Both the position numbers and the translations under genes were made by a program. Below the pieces are notes generated by a model. The model was not told the DNA's origin, ran no database searches, and saw only the letters and a list, made by a program, of their open reading frames with translations. A stretch of DNA of 64,000 bases, taken from contig JAQNBH010000011.1 of NCBI GenBank assembly GCA_028752905.1, forward strand, positions 4,047,272 to 4,111,271. The letters are read 5' to 3'. Source of the DNA: Cladorhizidae sp. MBARI D1340-BT2. Taxonomy: Eukaryota; Porifera; Demospongiae; Poecilosclerida; Cladorhizidae. Shown here piece after piece: positions 57,185 to 64,000 of the stretch; position 1 is the first letter of the stretch; the number at the start of each line of letters is the position of its first letter.

Positions 57185-58040
57185 TGGGTGAGTGTCCTTA
57201 AGCTGCCAATGGCAGAGTATCCTTAAGCTGCCAGCAAGATGGGTGAGAGTCCTTCAGCTTCCAGCATGGTGGCAGAGTGCCCTTCAGCTGCCAGCAAGAT
57301 GGGTGAGAGTCCTTCAGCTTCCAGCATGGTGGCAGAGTGCCCTTCAGCTGCCAGCAAGATGGCATAGTATCCTTAAGCTGCCAGCATGATGGCAGAGTGT
57401 CTTTCAGCTGCCAGCATAATGGCAGAGTGTCCTTCAGCTGCCAGCAAGATGGCATAGTATCCTTAAGCTGCCAGCATGATGGCAGAGTGTCCTTCAGCTG
57501 CCAGCAGAGTGTCCTTCAGCTGCCAGCAAGATGGCAGAGTGTCTTTCAGCTGCCAGCATGATGGCAGAGTGTCCTTCAGCTGCCAGCATGATGGCAGAGT
57601 GTCCTTCAGCTGCCAGCATGATGGCAGAGTGTCCTTCAGCTGCCAGCATGATGGGTGAGTGTCCTTCAGCTGCCAGCATGATGGGTGAGTGTGCTTCAGT
57701 TGCCAGCAGAGTATCCTTCAGCTGCCAGCATGATGGCAGAGTGTCCTTCAGCTGCCAGCATGATGGGTGAGTGTCCTTCAGCTGCCAGCATGATGGGTGA
57801 GTGTCCTTCAGCTGCCAGCATGATGGCAGAGTGTCCTTCAGCTGCCAGCATGATGGGTGAGTGTGCTTCAGCTGCCAGCATGATGGGTGAGTGTGCTTCA
57901 GTTGCCAGCAGAGTATCCTTCAGCTGCCAGCATGATGGCAGAGTGTCCTTCAGCTGCCAGCATGATGGGTGAGTGTCCTTCAGCTGCCAGCATGATGGCA
58001 GAGTGTCCTTCAGCTGCCAGCATGATGGGTGAGTGTGCTT
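57185..58040. repeat. 30-bp minisatellite with paired splice-like words
   Basis: About 28 copies of GAGTGTCCTTCAGCTGCCAG then CATGATGGCA or CATGATGGGT. Units with GATGGGTGAGTGT contain both a donor-like and an acceptor-like word. Confidence 0.93.
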
Positions 58041-58540
58041 CAGCTGTCTACCTCTAGCAGACCAAAGTTGTAAAGCTATTTATCTCGAATACAAAGTGAT
58101 GATGCGTCTATACTTCAGGATGTGCATTTGTGGTTGTGCTGAGGCTGCAGAAACTCAAGATCTAATCTTGCTTCTTTGCAGGGTATCACTTTTACTTTGC
58201 GCCATAGAAGCCAGGTAGCAGTGGAGTACATCTGCTGTGTGTGTGTGGGGGGGGGGCGGAAGAACCTGTTAATCTAAGAACCTGCTATCTAAGAACCTGC
58301 TATGCCCAACCTGGTTCTCTTTATCTCTCACAAAATTAATGCAGCATGTCATTACCTGATGATACCCGCCCCCTCCCCCCCTCCCCCCCCCCAAACATCG
58401 CATCATAATAAATGGAACTCGAGTCTATTCTGATAGCAGCATAATGTCGTCTCCTATGGCGATCTCCTATGGCGATAATATACTCGCTATATCCCAACCC
58501 CTTATAGACTTATATCCTCTATACCCTAGTCCTAGCCCTA
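58041..58540. other. Unique sequence with G/C runs, no gene
   Basis: Nothing codable is supported. G- and C-runs lie at 58245-58255 and 58370-58392, and AAGAACCTGCTAT is locally repeated at 58270-58300. Confidence 0.5.
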
Positions 58541-59480
58541 GCCCTACATGTATATCCCAGCCCTACATGTATATCCCAGCCCTACATGTATATCCTGCCC
58601 TAGCCCTACATGTATATCCCAGCCCTACATGTATATCCCAGCCCTACATGTATATCCCAGCCCTACATGTATATCCCAGCCCTACATGTATATCCCAGCC
58701 CTACATGTATATCCCAGCCCTACATGTATATCCCAGCCCTACATGTATATATATCCCAGCCCTACATGTATATCCTAGCCCTAGCCCTACATGTCCCAGC
58801 CCTACATGTATATCCCAGCCCTACATGTATATCCTAACCATAGCTGTACATGTATATCCTAGCCCTACTTACATGTATATCCTAGCCCTAGCCCTACATG
58901 TATATCCTAGCCCTAGTCTTACATGTATATCCTAGCCCTAGCCCTACATGTATACCCTAGCCCTAGCCCTACATGTATATCCCAGCCCTACATGTATATC
59001 CCAGCCCTACATGTATATCCTAGCCCTAGCCCTACATGTATATCCTAGCCCTAGCCCTGCATGTATATCCTAGCCCTAGCCCTGCATGAATATCCCAGCC
59101 CTAGCCCTACGTGTATATCCTAGCCCTAGCCCTACATGTATATCCTAGCCCTAGCCTAGCCCTACATGTATATCCTAGCCCTAGCCCTACATGTATATCC
59201 TAGCCCTACATGTATATCCTAGCCCTAGCCCTACATGGCCCTAGCCCTGCCCTAGCCCTACATGTATATCCTAGCCCTAGCCCTACATGTATATCCTAGC
59301 CCTTTCCCTACATGTATATCCTAGCCCTTGCCCTCCATGTATATCCTAGCCCTTGCCCTACATGTATATCCTAGCCCTAGCCCTGCATGTATATCCTAGC
59401 CCTAGCCCTACATGTATATCCTAGCCCTAGCCCTACATGTATATCCTAGCCCTAGCCCTAGCCTTACATGTATATCTTAG
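58540..59480. repeat. CCCTAGCCCTACATGTATAT array
   Basis: About 38 copies of an 18-28-bp unit: CCCTACATGTATATCC followed by CAG or TAGCCCTAG. ACATGT palindromes occur throughout. Open frames are artefacts. Confidence 0.93.
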
Positions 59481-59810
59481 CCTGCTAAGTATTTTTAGAT
59501 GAGCCAGAACTTATCTCTGGACATCACTGAGCACTGAATATATTCATGTATGGTTTTTCAGTTAGAGCCTGAGTCAATACCATGCAACCATCTTCATGAT
59601 GTAGCTAGCTAGTGTGAAATAGGATGGCAACTAGCCAGGCTTATCTTAGAAGCGTGTGTGACATTTCTGCATGGTGTCTTTAGTTCTTCACAACTTTCAT
59701 CAGTTAGCGGGAGGGAGGTGACAGGAGGAAGGAGGAGGCGTGTCCAGTTACTGCCACCACCTCTCCTAGGATATCTTTGGATTCCTGGAACTGTCCTGGG
59801 ATGTACTTAA
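59481..59810. other. Unique spacer, no gene
   Basis: No feature recognised; a purine-rich patch lies at 59705-59740. Confidence 0.45.
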
Positions 59811-59814
59811 TCCT

Positions 59815-60790
59815 AAATATATAGCCCTAGCCCTAGAATAGCCCTAACCCTAGAATGGCCCTAATCCTAGAATGACCCTAATGCCCTAACCCTAGAACAG
59901 CCCTAACCCTAGAATAGCCCTAAACCTAATAGCCCTAGCTCTAGAATAACCATAGCCCTAGAATAGCCCTAGCCCCAGAATAACCCTAACCCTAGAATAG
60001 CCCTAAACCTAGAATAGCCCTAAACCTAGAATAGCCCTAGCTCTAGAATAACCGTAGCCCTAGAATAGCCCTAGAATAACCCTAGCCATAGAATAGCCCT
60101 GGCCCTAGAATAACCCTAGCCATAGAATAGCCCTGGCCCTAGAATAACCCAGCTCTAGAATAGCCCTAACCCTAGAATAGCCCTAGAATAACCCTAGCCA
60201 TAGAATAGCCCTGGCCATAGAATAACCCTAGCCCTGGCCATAGAATAACCCTAGCCCTAGAATAACCCTAGCCCTAGAATAACCCTAGCCCTAGAATACT
60301 CCCAGCCCTAGAATACTCCCCAACCCTAGAATAACCCTAGCCCTAGAATAACCCTAGCCCTAGAATAGCCCTAGCCCTAGAATACTCCCCAACCCTAGAA
60401 TGACCCTAGCCCTAGCCCTAGCCCTAGAATAGCCCTAGCCTAGAATAGCCCTAATACTAGAATAGCCCTAGCCCTAGAATAGCCCTAGCCCTAGAATAGC
60501 CCTAGCCCTATAGCCCTAGCCCTAGAACAGCCCTAGCCCTAGAATAACCCTAATCCTAGAATAACCCTAGCCCTAGAATAGCCCTAGCCCTATAGCCCTA
60601 GCCCTAGAATAGCCCTAGCCCTAAAATAACCCTAGCCCTAGAATAGCCCTAGCCCTAGAATAGCCCTAGCCCTAGAATACTCCCTAGCCCTAGAATACTC
60701 CCTAGCCCTAGAATAACCCTAGCCCTAGAATAGCCCTAGCCCTAGAATACTCCCTAGCCCTAGAATACTCCCTAGCCCTAGAATAACTCT
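59815..60790. repeat. CCCTAGAATAG array
   Basis: About 55 copies of CCCTAGAATAGCCCTAG-like units with AATAAC, AATACTC and AACC variants. It ends about 150 bases before the acceptor of exon 60944. Confidence 0.93.
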
Positions 60791-60943
60791 CTAGAAGTAT
60801 GACTAGCTCTGGAATGCCCCTAGCCCTAAACCTCGCCCTGAACTGTCTCATCATTTTCTCGTGTCTGAAACCAAATGCAGAATAAAATTTATTCTCCATA
60901 TGTAAGGTCATGCGAGTCCTTTCTTTGTCTCTCTGTGTTGCAG

Positions 60944-61106
60944 CTCTGCTAAGCCAATGTCTGTGGGGATGGATCTTGATAGTCTGTTTGAGGCGGATTT
61001 GGCCTCCATCAATGAAGTCTTCCAGGAGTTTGAGGTCAAGGACAAGAAAGATAGGAAGCGACAGAGTATGGAGGAGGAGGAACTGAAGAGGAGACAGAGC
61101 AGAGTG
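60944..61106 (+). CDS. Exon: charged helical (coiled-coil-like) segment
   Basis: The acceptor is TGTGTTGCAG. One base completes the split codon from exon 40974, and 54 codons follow up to donor CAGAGTG|GTGAGG. It reads SAKPMSVGMDLDSLFEADLA, then INEVFQEFEVKDKKDRKRQ and a run of Glu/Lys/Arg, typical of a coiled coil. The acidic start with LDSLFEADL resembles short adaptor-binding motifs without matching one exactly. An ATG at 60957 in the coding frame could also start a shorter protein. Downstream exons are not found in the remaining 2.9 kb. Confidence 0.68.
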
Positions 61107-61109
61107 GTG

Positions 61110-61505
61110 AGGAGAGAATGGGCGTGGTGGGAAGGTGTAACTGTGAAGACCAGAGAGGGAGGCTGAGGTGGGAGGGGCAGAGTGGGAGGGTGAGGTGGGA
61201 GGGGCAGGGTGAGAAGGGAAGGTGGGAGTGGCAGAGTGAGAAGGTGAGGTGGGAGGGTCAGAGTGGGAAGGTGGGAGTGGCAGAGTGGAAGGTGAGGTGG
61301 GAGGGTCAGAGTGGAAGGTGAGGTGGGAGGGTCAGAGTGGAAGGTGAGGTGGGAGTGGCAGAGTGGAAGGTGAGGTGGGAGTGGCAGAGTGGAAGGTGAG
61401 GTGGGAGTGGCAGAGTGAGAAGGTGAGGTGGGAGTGGCAGAGTGAGAAGGTGAGGTGGGAGTGGCAGAGTGAGAAGGTGAGGTGGGAGGGGCAGAGTGGG
61501 AGGGG
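61110..61505. repeat. 26-27-bp array resembling the exon 60944 donor
   Basis: About 13 copies of GGCAGAGTGGAAGGTGAGGT then GGGAGT. The array starts within tens of bases of the donor CAGAGTG|GTGAGG and shares CAGAGTG and GGTGAGG. Confidence 0.9.
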
Positions 61506-61657
61506 CTTGATTATGGCTTGCCCTTTACTTAGCAAGTCATTCTCGAGGAAGACAGACACTCACCAGAATGGAAGTTTGCGTGTGGAACAAGAAGATGTTT
61601 TATTTCTTACTCGCCACCATTAGGTACCTTCCTGCCAGAGCTCATCTCACCAGCTTT

Positions 61658-61672
61658 GGGGGGGGGGGGGGG
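61658..61672. repeat. G homopolymer of about 15 bases
   Basis: An uninterrupted G-run followed by GAGGAGGGG. Confidence 0.85.
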
Positions 61673-61689
61673 GGAGGAGGGGCATGAAT

Positions 61690-62570
61690 ATTTCGCCAAA
61701 GATTCCGCTGCTACTCACCATCTGAGAGTATTAGTCCCATGAGAATATTTTACCCCCGTACCGTATGGTTGTTAAGCTGTTAGGGATCAGTGAGCATCAA
61801 AATTCACCGAGAGGGAGCATAACAAGCGCTCATGCATGACATGATTTCTTATAGGTTAACTGTAATTACTTACGCTCGGGTCTAGCAGATGCTTTTCTGT
61901 TTTGCACGTGCTCACTTTCCTTGTGAAAAATCAGCGTTGTGCACGCTGGTATGATACCCAAGAGTCGAATTTAGGAGAGGTCTTGTCGGCTACTTTGTGG
62001 AGTACAAGGGTCACATAGCGTATCCATGGTGATAAATGTGTTGGTGACAAAGACAAGCTTGTACACCATGCTGGCATGTTGAAGAAGTTGCGTTCAGCCA
62101 CACTCTGGGCAAGTCGATGTCGTCAGCCAAAGCGTCACGTCTGCTACATATGTATCTTGAGCCGGTGATGTCGGCCAGCCTATGGGGTTGAGGTCGGCGG
62201 TCAAGGACATGTGTGCAGCCCTAGATTGTGCTGTGTGTAACTCTGTCCTTACATGTAGTTCTACACATGTCGGCCATTGTTGTGGTGTGGTCCCTTCCTC
62301 TCTACTGATTCCTTCCATATGTTAGTGCAGTGGACAAGCTTGCCGTCAACCGGGATATTTTCAAGGAATTCAATCTTCGCGTTTTTCACCTTCCGAGTCC
62401 CAATCTGTGAATGTGTACAACAAACCTATAGAGCCGGAGTGGCTTTCAATACACGTACACAAGCCGTGAATATTTCCATGAAAATTCCGTTGCTACTCAC
62501 CATCTATTTACCCCCAGTACCGTATGGTTGTTAAGCTGTTATGAGATCATTGAGCACGATCATTCACTTA
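61690..62570. repeat. Direct repeat pair (61690-61800 and 62465-62565)
   Basis: Both copies contain GCTACTCACCATCT, then CCGTATGGTTGTTAAGCTGT and a short ATCA-TGAGCA tail. The pair frames about 700 bp without a recognised gene and could be a duplicated element or degraded direct terminal repeats. Confidence 0.6.
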
Positions 62571-62769
62571 TAGCTCGGGATTGTGATGAGTATGTGTACC
62601 AGCCTAGCTAGTGAGGATGGTGAATAGCTGAAATGTTGCTGAGCAGAGCTTGGAGAGTGTCAAATGTGGATATCTCGTCTACAAATTAGCCAGAAATGGA
62701 AGAAGCAGACACGGACTTTTGGGGGCGAGGAGACATGAAGGCTTAATAGGTGCTACACAAATAGTAGGT

Positions 62770-63010
62770 ACTTAATATGGCTACCACTCTAATAGCCAGC
62801 ATTTATAGAATGTCATCAACATTAAGTGAGCCTTAAGTGAGCCATATGTTTAAACATCTTTGTTGCTTGATAATCAGTCATACACTAATTGATGCCATCA
62901 ACATTAAGTGAGCCATATATGTAAACATCTTTGTAATCAGTCATACACTAATTGATGCCATCAAAATTAAGTAAGCCATACATGTATGTGTAAATTGTTG
63001 TCTAATACAC
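62770..63010. repeat. About 60-75-bp repeat, three diverged copies
   Basis: Shared words are CATCAACATTAAGTGAGCCA, TAAACATCTTTG and CAGTCATACACTAATTGATG. Confidence 0.8.
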
Positions 63011-63089
63011 TAATTGATGTCATCCCATCATTGGTTATTCAAGGTGAAGTCATATCTGAATGAAATATTACGTGAGCCAAGCTTAATCT

Positions 63090-63550
63090 TATGCCCGTGC
63101 TATAACTTTATGCCTGTGCTATAAATTTATGCCCGTGCTATAACCTTATGCCTGTGCTATAACCTCCCATATAACCTTTTGCCCGTGCTATAAGCTTATG
63201 CCCGTGCTATAACCTTATGCCTGTGCTATAACCTCCCATATAACCTTTTGCCCGTGCTATAAGCTTATGCCCGTGCTATAACCTTGTGCCCATGCTATAA
63301 CCTTAAGTACCTGCTATAACCTAATGACCGTGCTATAACCTTATGCCCGTGCTATAACCTTGTGCCCGTGCTATAACCTTGTGCCCAATGCCCATGTTAT
63401 AACCTTATGCCCATGCTATAACCTTATGCCCGTGCTATAGCCTTATGCCCGTGCTATAACCTTATGTCTGTGCTATAACCTTATGCCCGTGCTATAACCT
63501 TGTGCCCGTGCTATAACCATATGCCCGTGCTATAACCATATGCCCGTCTA
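63090..63550. repeat. 19-bp minisatellite
   Basis: About 23 copies of TTATGCCCGTGCTATAACC. A longer block with CTCCCATATAACCTTTTG occurs twice, about 63 bp apart. Confidence 0.92.
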
Positions 63551-64000
63551 GGAAAGGACCTTCTCCGTGTTCTCTGTAATTCCATTCTTTCTGATTGGTC
63601 ATGTGACACCTGAATCACATGACCACTACTCGGCTTGTAGTGGCAACTGAACAAAATGTGGTTCAAAGGTTGTGAGTCAAAGGTTGTAAGTCACTACTTG
63701 ATGGGTAAAGAGTACAGAGTGAAAAAGGGAAACTCTTATTGCCCATAGTGTGGCAACTGTGCAGGAAGTGCTTGGGCATGTGTGAAACGGCTAGTGAGAG
63801 TTGAGTGACCATGTGTGTGTGGAAATACTATTAACAAGTCAGGTGATAATGCCAGCTGTGTGCCACGCACTTGTGTGTCGTGAGAATCTACTGCCAGCAC
63901 AAGCTGAACATGGCGGCGGCATCTAGCACCTTGTTGTTTGGCTGAGTGTGTCTATGGTAATGCAACTTGCATGGCATTGGTGGGTGGAGCATGATGGTAG
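63551..64000. other. Unique sequence at the window edge, no gene
   Basis: No exon or RNA gene can be supported. AAAGGTTGTGAGTC and AAAGGTTGTAAGTC form a short tandem pair at 63665-63692. Confidence 0.45.

Larger units (their letters stand above)
41723..60943 (+). other. Intron 6, about 19.2 kb
   Basis: A strong GTAAGT donor and a TTGCAG acceptor in matching phase. It contains two transposase relics, at least two long foldback elements and many arrays. Further small in-phase exons cannot be excluded. Confidence 0.65.
3980..61106 (+). other. EPS15-like EH-domain gene, partial: seven exons over 57 kb
   Basis: Seven exons listed separately chain in matching phase with GT-AG borders and no stop, giving 694 codons. 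Seen in order: C-terminal half of an EH domain with a canonical EF-hand loop, a short linker, a full EH domain with a second EF-hand loop, an acidic Ser-rich segment with NPF, a short spacer exon, a Lys/Pro-rich segment and a charged helical segment. EH domains bind NPF peptides in endocytic adaptors. The spacing between the two EH domains and the conserved Trp before the linker match EH2-EH3 of EPS15/EPS15L1. REPS- or intersectin-type proteins are alternatives, because the tail lacks the long coiled coil and DPF repeats of vertebrate EPS15. Start and stop lie outside the window. Introns total about 55 kb. Confidence 0.88.

Noticed and set aside
62277..62534. Candidate downstream exon after GTGCAG near 62331
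   Set aside because: The frame overlaps one of the direct-repeat blocks, has no donor of note and shows no similarity to the gene's domain order.

Overview
The window is animal-type eukaryotic DNA: spliced exons with GT-AG borders, very long introns, DNA-transposon relics and an extreme load of minisatellites. No operon, rRNA, tRNA or CRISPR locus is supported. The gene content and transposon types (pogo/Tigger-like with a PHD-like tail, hAT relic, TA-target foldback MITEs) suggest a marine invertebrate. A sponge-like animal is my guess, not a demonstrated assignment.

One real host gene runs left to right across almost the whole window. Seven plus-strand exons (3980-4221, 32865-32928, 36953-37088, 37802-38425, 39626-39730, 40974-41722, 60944-61106) join in compatible phases into 694 uninterrupted codons, with both ends outside the window. 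The product is an EPS15-like EH-domain protein of clathrin endocytosis. It has the second half of one EH domain, one complete EH domain, a disordered Ser/Asp-rich segment with an NPF motif, a proline-rich basic segment and a charged helical segment. EH ancestry is very clear. The tail after the second EH domain does not look like textbook EPS15.

The rest is intron. Intron 1 (4222-32864, about 28.6 kb plus an unsized gap) splits an EH domain and holds a 12.4-kb array of about 413 30-bp units ending at a 100-N gap (18007-18106). It also holds a 6.2-kb pogo-like transposon (22326-28565) that is mostly a 34-bp minisatellite. Introns 2-5 are shorter, and each carries at least one tandem array. Intron 6 (41723-60943, 19.2 kb) holds a second pogo-like element (45145-48013) inserted in an older minus-strand hAT relic, several foldback elements and many arrays. 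The region after 61107 is probably intron 7.

The most notable pattern is that some arrays look built from the gene's own splice sites. The array before exon 36953 repeats the acceptor sequence and leaves an in-frame upstream acceptor, and the array after exon 60944 resembles its donor. The 12.4-kb array has higher-order structure and a two-state site that switches each unit between a continuous and an interrupted alternating purine-pyrimidine tract. All calls come from reading the sequence; no database search was run.
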